A stretch of DNA of 64,000 nucleotides. Source: CAZGKW01 sp964526295 (GTDB taxonomy: Bacteria; Planctomycetota; Phycisphaerae; FEN-1346). Under the pieces are notes generated by a model. The model was not told where the DNA came from. It searched no databases and saw only the letters and a list, made by a program, of their open reading frames with translations. Below, in pieces: positions 9,370 through 18,206 of the stretch. The stretch is from contig CAZGKW010000023.1 in assembly GCA_964526295.1 (NCBI GenBank), forward strand, positions 9,198-73,197. Reading direction: 5' to 3'. Position 1 is the stretch's first letter; the number at the start of each line of letters is the position of its first letter. The position numbers and the translations under genes are program-made.

Positions 9370-9450
9370 GGTCGCCGACGGTCGCGGCCGTCGCGGCGGC
9401 GTCGCCGGCAAGGCCGGGCGGTCCTCAAGGCGATTGACGGGAATGACCAG

Positions 9451-9482
9451 CGCCCTTGCGGTTTCGGCCGCAGGGGCGTTTT
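9451..9482 (+). terminator. Rho-independent terminator after ilvE
   Basis: CGCCCTTGCGG (9451-9461) pairs with CCGCAGGGGCG (9468-9478) with one G-T wobble around a TTTCGG loop, followed by TTTTA. It lies 80 bases past the ilvE stop and also separates it from the convergent DUF4159 gene. Confidence 0.75.
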
Positions 9483-9575
9483 ACTGCAAGGGAAGGGCCC
9501 CGGTTCCAGGCATGCGAGGATGGGGACCGTGCGCGGACCCGACCGGGCGGGACGGGGGCCTGGCGGGCCGGCGGT

Positions 9576-11873
9576 TCAGGGCGTCCGCTGCGTCAGGTAG
9601 AGGACGATGTTCGTGGCGACTGCCTCGGCATCGGCCGGCCGGTAGCCCTTGCACCGGTAGGCCTCGTACGGGTGGAGGCTGAACGAGACGTCGAGCGGCG
9701 AGTAGACGCCGACCAGCTTCCCGCCGTCGAACACGCCGAGCAGCTCAGCGTAGTTGCGACCGAGCCGCTGCACGCGGAGGGCCCGGCGGAACTCGACCCT
9801 CGTGCTCAGGGCGTGCCCGAGGGCCTCGCCCATCCGGCCGCTCACCATGCCGTGCGTCGTCGGCAGCAGACGCACCTCCCACCCCATCTCCTTGGCGAGC
9901 GTCTGGAGCGACCGGTCGAACTCACTCGACCCGCCGGCCGCCTCGAACCAGACGAACCCCCCGCCGTCGGCGTAGCCCTTCAGGGCGTCCCGCTCGACGG
10001 GCGAGAAGGTGAACGGCTCGCTGCCGGTGACGTAGGCGGCGTCGTAGCCCGCCAGGTCCGTCGGCGCGACGCCCCCCTCATGGAACGGCGGGGCGGTCGG
10101 CTCGGCGACTTCCGCGGCGACGCCGGCGGCCTTCTTCAGGTTGGCCGCCACGACGCGCAGGCCGCCGTAGTTCGCCCCCGCCTCCCAGTTGCCGCCGTGG
10201 CGGACCCGGGCGATGCGGATCGACTTCTTCGGGCCGGCCTTGAGCGGGCCCTGGTACTTGTCGGCTTCCTTGGCGGCCTCGCGTCCGACGAGCTTGGCCC
10301 GCAGGGGCGCCCCGTCGGTGGCGTAGGTGAACAGGTTGATCCCCCACTCGAACAGGTACCCTTTGGCGGCGAAGGCCTTCGTCTGCCACGGGCACGAGAC
10401 GTCGTCCAGGACGAAGAAGACCGAGGTGCGGAGCCCGTCGTGGATGCCCAGCAGCTCCGGCCGCTTCGTCAGGTCGTAGGGATACGTGTAGACGCCGTGG
10501 TCCGGGCCGAGCGTCTTCAGTTGCCACTCCGGCCAGACCTGCCGGGCGAAGCCGGTGAACCACCGCTTGACGGCGGGGTTGCCGCACGACGCCTCCACCA
10601 GGACCGTCCCGCCCGTGTCGGTGAAGGCCCGGAGCTTCTGGCGGTCGGCCTCGCCGAAGGTCGGGACGCTTTCGGCCGTCAGGTAAAGGACCGGGGCGTC
10701 GTGCAGCTCCTCGAGCGGGGCGCTCAGCTCGACGATCTGCCAGTGGAACATCTGCTCCTTGATCCGGGCGATGTAGTTGGTCAGGTTGGCGATGTCCCGG
10801 CGGTGGGCGTTCCACACGCCGTCGAACCGGAGCTTGTTGAACAGGACCGGCGCCCGCCCCTTGTAGAGGAACAGCAGGGCGAAGCAGGTGTCCGGCAGGT
10901 TGCCCCACGACCCGTCGGGCTTCTGGGCCCCCACCAGGTACTCGGCCCCCTCCTTGTACCAGTTGTGCCGGCCGAAGTACTTGTATCCGGCGGCGATGCC
11001 GACCCGCTCGACACAGTAGAGCCAGTACAGGTGCCGGCCGCCCTTGCCGGGGTTCTCCCTGGCGGTGAAGTTCTCGGCGATCCACTCCAGGGCCGCGTCG
11101 ATCCGCCGATCGGTCTCGCTGTGGGACCGGCGGCTGCGCCCGCCCTGGCAGGGGCACCCGCTGCCGGGCTCCGTCAGGTCGCCGATGATGTAGAGCGACG
11201 CGAGCCCTGCCGCCGTCATCGACCCGTAGGAGTCGTCCTTGGTCTGGTAGTGGTAGCCCCCGTCGCGGTTCTGGTGTTCGAAGTAGAGTTCGCGGGCCTT
11301 GAACAGGGGCTCCAGGGGGACCTCGATGCCCACGAGGGCCGCATCGCGGTACGAGAGGATGGGCCACTGGGTGACCGAGAAGTCCCATCCGCCCTGGGGT
11401 TCGAGCTTGTAGCGCCATCCCCCCTGGCGGGTCTGGCCGGTGCGAATCCGGAGCACGTCCTCGTTCATCTTCAGGCGGACCCGGGTCCGCTTGTCCCCGA
11501 GGAGCTTGTTGTGGACGTAGGACATACCCATCAGCCGGATGGGCAGGGCGTAGCCCTGCTTGCCGCCCATGTCGGCGTCCGGGTTCAGGTTCAGGTGGAA
11601 CTCCAGGGCCTTGCTCATGACGTCGCGGTTCGGGTGCATGCCCATGTAGGCCAGCGTCATGAAGACCAGGCACGACGGTCCGTAGCCGCGGTTGCCCGCG
11701 CCGCCGCCGAACGACCCGTTCGCCTGCTGGAGGCCGATCAGGTATTCCTTGCCCTTGTTGAGGGCCTGCTGGACCTCGGCGTCGGTGACGTCGGCCCGGG
11801 CCGCCGGGAGGGCCGACAAGGCCAGCGCCGTTGCCAGGACCGCCGCGAGCGTCTTCATCGTCGGAGTCGACAC
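9576..11873 (-). CDS. Secreted toroid-DUF4159 protein, paralogue A
   Basis: The exported product (about 765 residues) has a signal peptide (KTLAAVLATALALSALPAARA). A prenyltransferase/terpene-cyclase-like alpha/alpha toroid follows (about 25-330), with repeats such as GSFGGG, GGWRYKLEPQGGWDFS, GGYHYQ and GSWGNLPDTCFALLFL. Two DUF4159 domains follow (about 370-535 and 575-760; APVLYLTAESV, FTDTGGTVLVEASCGN, YADGGGFVWFEAAGG). A conserved PGSGCPCQGGRSRR segment sits in the toroid. Cyclase catalytic DxDD is not seen, so this is probably a binding or scaffold domain. Start is uncertain: GTG 11873 has GAGAGAGGA 7 bases upstream; ATG 11858 also precedes the signal peptide. Last of three tandem paralogues; function unknown. 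Confidence 0.85.
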   Translation of the reverse strand: MSTPTMKTLAAVLATALALSALPAARADVTDAEVQQALNKGKEYLIGLQQANGSFGGGAGNRGYGPSCLVFMTLAYMGMHPNRDVMSKALEFHLNLNPDADMGGKQGYALPIRLMGMSYVHNKLLGDKRTRVRLKMNEDVLRIRTGQTRQGGWRYKLEPQGGWDFSVTQWPILSYRDAALVGIEVPLEPLFKARELYFEHQNRDGGYHYQTKDDSYGSMTAAGLASLYIIGDLTEPGSGCPCQGGRSRRSHSETDRRIDAALEWIAENFTARENPGKGGRHLYWLYCVERVGIAAGYKYFGRHNWYKEGAEYLVGAQKPDGSWGNLPDTCFALLFLYKGRAPVLFNKLRFDGVWNAHRRDIANLTNYIARIKEQMFHWQIVELSAPLEELHDAPVLYLTAESVPTFGEADRQKLRAFTDTGGTVLVEASCGNPAVKRWFTGFARQVWPEWQLKTLGPDHGVYTYPYDLTKRPELLGIHDGLRTSVFFVLDDVSCPWQTKAFAAKGYLFEWGINLFTYATDGAPLRAKLVGREAAKEADKYQGPLKAGPKKSIRIARVRHGGNWEAGANYGGLRVVAANLKKAAGVAAEVAEPTAPPFHEGGVAPTDLAGYDAAYVTGSEPFTFSPVERDALKGYADGGGFVWFEAAGGSSEFDRSLQTLAKEMGWEVRLLPTTHGMVSGRMGEALGHALSTRVEFRRALRVQRLGRNYAELLGVFDGGKLVGVYSPLDVSFSLHPYEAYRCKGYRPADAEAVATNIVLYLTQRTP

Positions 11874-11958
11874 GTCCACATCCTCTCTCGTTGGCTGCCG
11901 GGCCGGCGATCGGGCCCGTCTCCGGCCGGGCCTCCCGCCCGGCCTCCGCCGGCCGGTG

Positions 11959-14277
11959 CTACGACCCCCGGGTCGTCAGGAAGAGCACGACGTTCGTGGC
12001 GACGGCCCGGGCGTCCGGCGGGCGGTAACCCTTGCACTTGTAGGCCTCGTAAGGCGTCGCGCTGAAGGCCACGTCGAGCGGCGAATAGACGCCGATCAGC
12101 CGGTCGTTCTCGTACACGCCCATGAACTCCGCGTAGTGCCGGGCCGCCCGGATGAACCGCAGGGCCTTGCGAAAATCGACGTCGGCCGAGAGGTTGTACC
12201 CCAGGGCCTGGCCCATCCGCCCGGTCACCAGCGGGTGGGTCGTCGGCAGGAGCTTCACCTGCCACCGCATGTCGCCGGCCAGCTTCTGGAGCGACCGGTC
12301 GAACTCCGGCGAGCCCCCCGCCGCCTCGAACCACAGGAACCCGCCGCCGTCGACGTAGCCCTTCAGGGCCTGCTGCTCGGCCGGCCCGAACGCGAACGCC
12401 CGGCTCCCGGTGATATAGGCCGCATCGTACCCCGCCAGGTCGGCCGGGGCCACCCCGCCCTCCGTGAAGGGCTTCCTGTTCGGCTCGGTCACCTCGAGAC
12501 GGACGGCGGCGCGCTCGCGGATGGCGTCGACGAGCTTCCTCAGGCCCCCGTAGTTGGCGTTCACCTCCCAGTTGCCGTCGTGTCGGACGCGGGCGATGCG
12601 GACCGAGGACTTCGGGCCGGGGTTGACCGGCGAGGCGAACTTGGTGCTTGCGAGGTCCTCCCGGACGGAGAGCTTGGCCCGCATCTTATGCAGCTCGGCC
12701 CGGTCGGTGGCGTAGCGCAGGAGGTTGATGCCCCACTGGAACATGTAGAGCCGCGACGCCAGGGCCGACGTGTGCCAGGGGCAGGAGATGTCGTCAAGGG
12801 CGAAGAACACGGCGGTCCGCATCCCGTCGTGGATGCCCAGCACCTCCGGCCGGCGCGTCAGCGGCCAGGGGTCGGTGTAGGACCCGTGGTCGGGCCCCAG
12901 GGGCTTGAGGCGCCATTCCGGCCAGACCTCGCGGGCGAAGTCCTGGAACCACCGCTTCACGGGCGGGTTGCCGCACGAGGCCTCAAACAGGATCGTCCCC
13001 CCGGTGTCGGTGAAGGCGCGGAGCTTCTGCTTCTCGGCGTCTCCCCAGGCGGGGACCGTCTCGGCGGTGATGTACAGGATGGGGGCCTCGTGGAGCTCCT
13101 CCAGGGGGGCCCGAAGCTCGACGATCTGCCAGTGGAACGGCCGCTCCTGGTCCCGCTCGATGTAGCGGACCAGGTTGTTGATGTCGCGGCGGTGGTTGTT
13201 CCATTCGCCGTCGAAGCGGACCTTGTTAAACAGGACCGCCCCCCGCCCCTTGTAGAGGAACAGCAGGGCAAAGCACGTGCCGACCTGGTTGCCCCACTTG
13301 CCGCTCCAGCTCCCGTTGCCCCCCTGTTTGCGGACGATGTACTCGGCCCCGGCGGCATACCAGTTGTGCTGGCCGAAATACTTGTAGCCCGCGGCGATGC
13401 CGACCCGCTCGACGCAGTAGAGCCAGTAGAGGGTGTCGGCGTGGCCGCCGTGCGGGGGACTGTCGGCCTGGAAGTTCCTGCTGAGCCACTCCAGGGCCCG
13501 GTCGATCCGCCGCTCGCTGCTGGACTTCGACTGGCGGCTCCGGCCGCCCTGGCACGGGCACCCGCTGCCGGGCTCGAGGATGTCGGCGATGATCTGGAGC
13601 GAGGCCATGCCGGCGGCGGTCATGGCGCCGCGGCTCTGGCCGTTCTGGTAGTCCCATCCGCCGTCGTCGTTCTGCTTCTCGTAATAGAGCTCGCGGGCCC
13701 TGAACAGGGGCTCGGGCGGCACCTCGATGCCCACGATGTTGGCCTCCCGCATGGCCAGGATGGGCCACTGGGTCACCGAGAAGTCCCAGTTGTCGGTCGG
13801 TTCGAGCTTGTACCGCCACCCGCCGTTGGTGGCCTGGCCGATCTTGAATCGAGTGATGTCCTCGTACATCTTCCGCCGCACGATGCCCCGCTGGCTGCCC
13901 GACTCGAGGAACTTGTTGTGGACGTACGAGAGGCCCATCACCCGCATGGGGAGGGCGTAGCCCTGCCTGCCGCCCATGTCCGTGTCGGGGTTCAGGTTCA
14001 GGTGGAAGTCGACGGCCTTGCTCATGACGGGGTGGTTGGGGTGCATGCCCATGTAGGCCAGCGTCATGAAGATCAGGCACGACTCGCCGTAGCCGTGCTT
14101 GCCCTCGCCGAACGAGCCGTTCGGCTGCTGGAGGCTGATCAGGTACTCCTTGCCCCGCTGGATCGCCCGCTGGACCTCGTCGTCGGTGACGGCGGCGCGC
14201 CCGGACCCGGCCAGGACGGCCGACGCCAGCACCAGCGAAACCAGGATCGTCAGGGTCTGCCTGAAAGACTTCGGCAC
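11959..14277 (-). CDS. Secreted toroid-DUF4159 protein, paralogue B
   Basis: The 772-residue product is closely similar along its whole length to paralogue A: signal peptide (TLTILVSLVLASAVLAGSGRA), toroid repeats (GSFGEGKHGYGESCL, GGWRYKLEP, GGWDYQNG), the conserved PGSGCPCQGGRSRQ segment, VERVGIAAGYKYFGQHNWY, and two DUF4159 domains (FTDTGGTILFEASCGN and YVDGGGFLWFEAAGGS). The start is GTG 14277 with GAAAGGA upstream. It sits 59 bases after paralogue C and 85 bases before paralogue A on the same strand, so the three are probably co-transcribed. The last codons form a short hairpin (ACGACCC/GGGTCGT) also seen in paralogue C. The three are clear tandem duplicates. Confidence 0.86.
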   Translation of the reverse strand: MPKSFRQTLTILVSLVLASAVLAGSGRAAVTDDEVQRAIQRGKEYLISLQQPNGSFGEGKHGYGESCLIFMTLAYMGMHPNHPVMSKAVDFHLNLNPDTDMGGRQGYALPMRVMGLSYVHNKFLESGSQRGIVRRKMYEDITRFKIGQATNGGWRYKLEPTDNWDFSVTQWPILAMREANIVGIEVPPEPLFRARELYYEKQNDDGGWDYQNGQSRGAMTAAGMASLQIIADILEPGSGCPCQGGRSRQSKSSSERRIDRALEWLSRNFQADSPPHGGHADTLYWLYCVERVGIAAGYKYFGQHNWYAAGAEYIVRKQGGNGSWSGKWGNQVGTCFALLFLYKGRGAVLFNKVRFDGEWNNHRRDINNLVRYIERDQERPFHWQIVELRAPLEELHEAPILYITAETVPAWGDAEKQKLRAFTDTGGTILFEASCGNPPVKRWFQDFAREVWPEWRLKPLGPDHGSYTDPWPLTRRPEVLGIHDGMRTAVFFALDDISCPWHTSALASRLYMFQWGINLLRYATDRAELHKMRAKLSVREDLASTKFASPVNPGPKSSVRIARVRHDGNWEVNANYGGLRKLVDAIRERAAVRLEVTEPNRKPFTEGGVAPADLAGYDAAYITGSRAFAFGPAEQQALKGYVDGGGFLWFEAAGGSPEFDRSLQKLAGDMRWQVKLLPTTHPLVTGRMGQALGYNLSADVDFRKALRFIRAARHYAEFMGVYENDRLIGVYSPLDVAFSATPYEAYKCKGYRPPDARAVATNVVLFLTTRGS

Positions 14278-14336
14278 GGTTTCGTCCTTTCTGTCTGTCG
14301 GCCGCGGTTCTGTGCGGCCGTCGCGGCCCGCCCCGG

Positions 14337-16625
14337 CTACGACCCCAGGGTCGTCAGGTAGAGCAGCATGTTGGTCATGACGGCCAGGGCGTCGGCCGGC
14401 TTGTAGCCCCGGCAGGCGTAGGCCTCGTAGCCGGTCGCGCTGAACGAAACGTCCAGCGGGCTGTACAGGCCGACCACCCGGCCGTCGGACCGGATGGCAA
14501 CCAGCTCGGCGTGGTCCCTACCGAGGCGGGCCATCCGAAGGGCCCGGCGGAACTTCACCCCCCGCGACAGGTCAAACCCCTGGGCCGGGCCCTCGAACTC
14601 GCCCTTGACCATCGGGTCGTGCTTCGGGACCAGCTCCAGGGTCCACCCCAGCCCGTCGCAGAGCTTGCGGAAGGCCTGGTCGAACTCCAGCGCCCCTCCG
14701 GCGGCCTCCGCCCAGACGAGCCCGCCCCCGGCAACGAACTGCTTCAGGGCCTGGCGCTCCGTCGCCGCCAGGTCCACCCCCTTGCCCCCCACCAGGTAGG
14801 CCACGTCCTGGCCCGCCAGGGCCGACGGCGGCCGGCCCGACTCCTCGGCGATCAGCCGGAGCCCCGCCGTCCGGTTCAGGTGGTCCCGCAGGGCGTCCAG
14901 GGGCTTGTAGTTGCGGCCGGTGAGCCAGTCGCCGTCGTGCCTGACGCGGGCGACGCGGACCTCGGCCTTCTCGCCCACCCGGACGGGGGCGGTTTGCGCC
15001 GGGGCCGCGGGCTCCCGGGCGGCCAGCTTGGCCCTAAGCGGCGCGTGGTCGGTGGCATACGTCGCCAGGTTGATGCCCCACTCGAACAGATACCCCTGGC
15101 GGGCGTAGGCCTTCGTGTGCCAGGGGCAGGAGATGTCGTCCATCGCGTAGAAGACGATGGTCCGGAGCCCGTCGTGGATGCCCATGACCTCCGGCCGCCG
15201 CGTCAGGGTGTAGGGGTCGGTGTAGGAGCCGTGATCCGAACCGAGGGGCTCGAGCCGCCACTCGGGCCAGACCTCTTCGGCGAAGCGGCGGAACCACGTC
15301 CGGACGGCCCGGTTCCCGCACGAGGCCTCAACCAGGACCGTCCCTCCCGTGTCGGTGAACGCCCGGAGCTTGTGCTTTTCCTCGTCGGTGAACGGGGGGA
15401 CCGTCTCGGCCGTGATGAAAAGGACCGGCGCGTCGTGCAGCTCCTCGACCGGCTGGCGGAGGCTGACGATCTGCCAGTGGAACAGCATCTCCTTGGTCTT
15501 GCTGATGTAGTGGGTCAGGTTGCCGATGTCGCGTCGGTGGTTGTTCCACTGGCCGTCGAACTGGAGCTTGTTGAACAGGATCGGCGCTCGGCCCTTGTGG
15601 AGGAACATGACGGCGAAGCAGGTCTCGTGGATCTCGCCCCAGGACCCGCCCCGCTGGGTCCGGACGAGGTGCTCGGCGCCCTCGGCGTACCAGTCGTGCT
15701 GGCCGAAGTACTTGTAGCCGGCGGCGATGCCGACCCGCTCGACGCTGTAGAGCCAGTAGTAGGCATGCCGGCTCTCGCCTTCCCCGCCGGGGAACCGGGG
15801 GTTCCGGCCCACGACGAAGTGCCTCTCCAGCCACTTCAGGGCCGCGTCGAGCCGCCGGTCGGTGTCGTCGCGGGTGCGGCTCGATCGGTCGCCGCGGCAG
15901 GGGCACCCCGAGCCGGGGTTCAGGTTGTCCCAGCAGATGTAGACCGACGCCAGGCCCGCCGCCGTCATCGACCCGTAGGACTGGTCTTTCGTCCCGTGGA
16001 ACCAGTTGCCGTAGTCCCACCCGCCGTCGGCGAGCTGGTCCTGGAAATAGCGGGTCAGGGCCCGCTGCCAGACGGCGTCCGGGATCTCCTCGCCCGCCAG
16101 CGACGCCTCCCGCAGGGCCAGGATCGCCATCTGCGTGTTCGAGAAGTCGAAGTACCCCGGCTTATCGGCGTCGTCCCTGCTGATGTAGGGCCACCCGCCG
16201 TTGGGCTGCTGATGGGCGATCAGCCACCGGACTTTCCGCCGAAGGGCCGACACCACCCGCCGCTGACGGTCGCCGACGAGCTGCCGCTTCACCTGGGCCA
16301 GCGCCATGATGTGAAGGCTCGTCACATAGGTGCTGGTGTCGGGCTCGTTCAGGATCGCGTCGAGGCCCTTCGAGACGACCGGCCGGTTCGGCGACTCGCC
16401 GATGAAGACGAGCGTCAGCAGGGCCATCGCCGTGTGCCCGCCCGTGATGTTGCGGTGGAACTGGCCCTCCGGCCACCGGCCGTCCGGACCCTGGAGGTTG
16501 ATCAGATACTCCCGGGCCCGCTGGATGGTCCGCAGGACGTCCTCGTCGGTCACGCCCCGTGCCGCGGCGGGAACGGCCAGCACCACGCCGACGAGCGCAA
16601 CGAGCACCAGAATGCGTCTCGCCAT
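14337..16625 (-). CDS. Secreted toroid-DUF4159 protein, paralogue C (first of the operon)
   Basis: The 762-residue product has a signal peptide (RRILVLVALVGVVLAVPAAA), an N-terminal toroid (GRWPEGQFHRNITGGHTAMA, GGWPYISRDD, GGWDYGNWFHG), the PGSGCPCRGDRSSR segment and two DUF4159 domains (VLFITAETVPPFTDEEKHKL ... VEASCGN, then FVAGGGLVWAEAAGGALEF). It is more divergent than A and B in the first 150 residues. I start at ATG 16625 (AGGGGGCG upstream); a longer frame from 16910 adds about 95 atypical residues. DUF4159 proteins in planctomycetes often neighbour MoxR/DUF58/BatA genes, as here, but no biochemical role is established. Confidence 0.86.
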   Translation of the reverse strand: MARRILVLVALVGVVLAVPAAARGVTDEDVLRTIQRAREYLINLQGPDGRWPEGQFHRNITGGHTAMALLTLVFIGESPNRPVVSKGLDAILNEPDTSTYVTSLHIMALAQVKRQLVGDRQRRVVSALRRKVRWLIAHQQPNGGWPYISRDDADKPGYFDFSNTQMAILALREASLAGEEIPDAVWQRALTRYFQDQLADGGWDYGNWFHGTKDQSYGSMTAAGLASVYICWDNLNPGSGCPCRGDRSSRTRDDTDRRLDAALKWLERHFVVGRNPRFPGGEGESRHAYYWLYSVERVGIAAGYKYFGQHDWYAEGAEHLVRTQRGGSWGEIHETCFAVMFLHKGRAPILFNKLQFDGQWNNHRRDIGNLTHYISKTKEMLFHWQIVSLRQPVEELHDAPVLFITAETVPPFTDEEKHKLRAFTDTGGTVLVEASCGNRAVRTWFRRFAEEVWPEWRLEPLGSDHGSYTDPYTLTRRPEVMGIHDGLRTIVFYAMDDISCPWHTKAYARQGYLFEWGINLATYATDHAPLRAKLAAREPAAPAQTAPVRVGEKAEVRVARVRHDGDWLTGRNYKPLDALRDHLNRTAGLRLIAEESGRPPSALAGQDVAYLVGGKGVDLAATERQALKQFVAGGGLVWAEAAGGALEFDQAFRKLCDGLGWTLELVPKHDPMVKGEFEGPAQGFDLSRGVKFRRALRMARLGRDHAELVAIRSDGRVVGLYSPLDVSFSATGYEAYACRGYKPADALAVMTNMLLYLTTLGS

Positions 16626-16690
16626 CGTTCGCCCCCTGGCCGACGGGTATGCACCCTCTCCCGGCGCGGACCGCCCCGAATTCCGCCAGT

Positions 16691-16698
16691 ATTTTATA
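16691..16698 (-). promoter_or_regulatory. Probable -10 element for the DUF4159 operon
   Basis: In the 312-base gap between rpmH and paralogue C, TATAAAAT (minus strand, 16698-16691) is the only AT-rich block, about 66 bases upstream of the operon's first start codon. No good -35 box is seen, so this is tentative. The rest of the gap (16699-16937) shows nothing else. Confidence 0.35.
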
Positions 16699-16937
16699 CG
16701 CTCGGGGACCGTCTCCCCCCAGCGAAAAGCGGTCGTTCGCGCCGGCCCGTCCGCCGCTCCTTTAGACGGACGGACCGCCCCGTCTATTGGCCCGCGGGGA
16801 CGCAGCCAGGGCGGATCGCCGCGCGAGGTCGCTGCGGCCGCTGCGTCCCGCATCGAGGAGGTCACGTCGAGGTCTGGTGGGAGGACCGCCGCGGACGGAG
16901 CGCTCGTCACCCCGCCCGCCGCGGAGCTTCTGGCAGG

Positions 16938-17081
16938 TCAGCGCTTCGCGCTCGGCAGACGCCGACCCCGGCGACGCCGACGCTTGATGATCTTGCGGCC
17001 GCCACGCGTCTTCATCCGGGCCCGAAACCCGGTCCGCTTCCGCCGCTTGTGGCTCGAAATCTTCCGTCCTGGTATGCCCAT
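16938..17081 (-). CDS. rpmH: 50S ribosomal protein bL34
   Basis: This 47-residue, extremely basic product has the bL34 core: SSHKRRKRTGFRARMKTRGG followed by RKIIKRRRRRGRRLP, matching the HGFRARM-x2-x-GR-x-(V/I)-(L/I)-x-RRR-x-KGR pattern. bL34 binds 23S rRNA in the large subunit. The N terminus (MGIPGRKI) is not the common MKRTYQPS form. ATG 17081 has GGGAG upstream; a longer frame from 17168 is unlikely. It is not next to rnpA or dnaA, its common partners; neighbours are a FabZ-like gene and the DUF4159 operon. Confidence 0.85.
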   Translation of the reverse strand: MGIPGRKISSHKRRKRTGFRARMKTRGGRKIIKRRRRRGRRLPSAKR

Positions 17082-17219
17082 CGGCTGCTCCCATTCGAAC
17101 TGGTGGCCGGCGGCACGGGGCGCCGGCCCGGTACGCGTTGCGCGAAAGACGCCTCGTCGGACGCCCATCGCCGCCGTCGGCCGTCCGCGGCGAGGCCGAC
17201 GCCCGCGATGGCCCCCTGG

Positions 17220-17693
17220 CTAGAGCGGCATGCCCGTGACGCGGGCTTCCATCACCAGCCGCCCGTCGACCACCGCCTGGGTGTCGAAAACGGCCCGCCG
17301 CGACCGGACCTGGACCGCCCGGCCCAGCAGCAGCAGCCGATCGCCCGGCACCACCTGACCCCGGAACTTGCACCCGTCCACCCCGATGAACCCCAGGAAC
17401 CGGTCGTCGGACTGGGCCAGATGGAAGTACAGGCTGCACATCTGGGCCGCCGCCTCGATGATCAGGACGCCCGGCATCAGCGGCCGGCCCGGAATGTGGC
17501 CCCGGACCCAGAACTCATCGCCCCGGACGTCCTTGTAGGCCACGACCTCGCCGGCGTCCAAGTCGATGTGCAGCACCCCGCAGAGCTGCTCCATTTCATG
17601 GCGGTGCGGATTGTGGCGGCGGACCTCCTCCAGGCTCATCTGCTCGCGGGTCGTGTCGATCCGGGCCAGGTCAATCAGCAGGGGCGGCGGCAC
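17220..17693 (-). CDS. FabZ-like (3R)-hydroxyacyl-ACP dehydratase, hotdog fold
   Basis: The 157-residue product has the FabZ active-site stretch RGHIPGRPLMPGVLIIEAAA, with His66 and Glu80 spaced 14 apart as in E. coli FabZ (His54/Glu68), preceded by NPHRHEMEQL. FabZ dehydrates beta-hydroxyacyl-ACP in fatty acid elongation. It lacks neighbouring lpx or fab genes, so it could instead be a specialised hotdog dehydratase. GTG 17693 is preferred because CAGGAG precedes it by 9 bases; GTG 17720 would add nine residues without a ribosome site. Confidence 0.75.
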   Translation of the reverse strand: MPPPLLIDLARIDTTREQMSLEEVRRHNPHRHEMEQLCGVLHIDLDAGEVVAYKDVRGDEFWVRGHIPGRPLMPGVLIIEAAAQMCSLYFHLAQSDDRFLGFIGVDGCKFRGQVVPGDRLLLLGRAVQVRSRRAVFDTQAVVDGRLVMEARVTGMPL

Positions 17694-17809
17694 CGATGGC
17701 GTCTCCTGTGGTCCGGACACCGGCCGGCGTCACGGCCGGCCTCGCCGGACGACTGCCGTCGTCCTCCCGGTGCATGTCGCGGGTCTCTGCCCGGCCTGTC
17801 GTCATGGGA

Positions 17810-17992
17810 CTACATCGGGGTGGCCGGGCTCCGCAGTTCCAGCACCTTGATGCGGACCTCCTGGGCGATCGCCTTGATGTCCTGCATCGCCTTGCGAACG
17901 CGCGTCCCGGCCGCCTTGTTGCCGTTCTCGGCCTTGATGAGGTCGGCCTCGGCGTCGGCGACGGTCTGTTTGAGTCGGTCGAACGCTTCCAT
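17810..17992 (-). CDS. Hc1/HctA-like histone H1 family small protein
   Basis: The 60-residue product (EAFDRLKQTVADAEADLIKA, then ENGNKAAGTRVRKAMQDIKA) matches the N-terminal helical domain of chlamydial Hc1-type histone H1-like proteins: a helix, KAExGNKAAGTRVRK, then a second helix. Hc1 condenses DNA; this protein lacks the Lys/Ala-rich C-terminal tail and is near neutral, so it may multimerise rather than compact DNA by charge. GGAAGGAG lies 7 bases before ATG 17992, and a strong promoter (18056-18085) sits just upstream, implying high expression. Confident family call; role inferred. Confidence 0.72.
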   Translation of the reverse strand: MEAFDRLKQTVADAEADLIKAENGNKAAGTRVRKAMQDIKAIAQEVRIKVLELRSPATPM

Positions 17993-18055
17993 TGCCCGCT
18001 CCTTCCTCTGAGGGCCAGCCCCGCAGGTCTCAAGCGCGGCCTCCCACCCGTGAGT

Positions 18056-18085
18056 ATGGTACCCGCTGGGCGGCAATCGTGTCAA
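18056..18085 (-). promoter_or_regulatory. Sigma70-type promoter of the Hc1-like gene
   Basis: On the minus strand TTGACA (18085-18080) is followed after 18 bases by TACCAT (18061-18056). The implied transcript starts near 18049, about 57 bases before ATG 17992. It lies in the gap between the BatA-like stop and the Hc1-like gene, so it separates this gene from the upstream cluster. Confidence 0.6.
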
Positions 18086-18206
18086 AGGGAAAACGGCCGG
18101 CGGGGGCCTTCAAGGGGGTCCTGGGGTGGGATTCGGGGCCCCCCGAGGGGCCGCCGGGGGGCCACGGCGGCGCGGTCGCGTGGCACAATCGGGCAAATCG
18201 GTAACA

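Noticed and set aside
9456..12065. Long plus-strand frame across DUF4159 paralogues (also 11692-14361 and 14511-18011)
   Set aside because: These mirror the DUF4159 genes on the opposite strand, have Pro/Arg/Val-biased composition and no signal peptides or domains.
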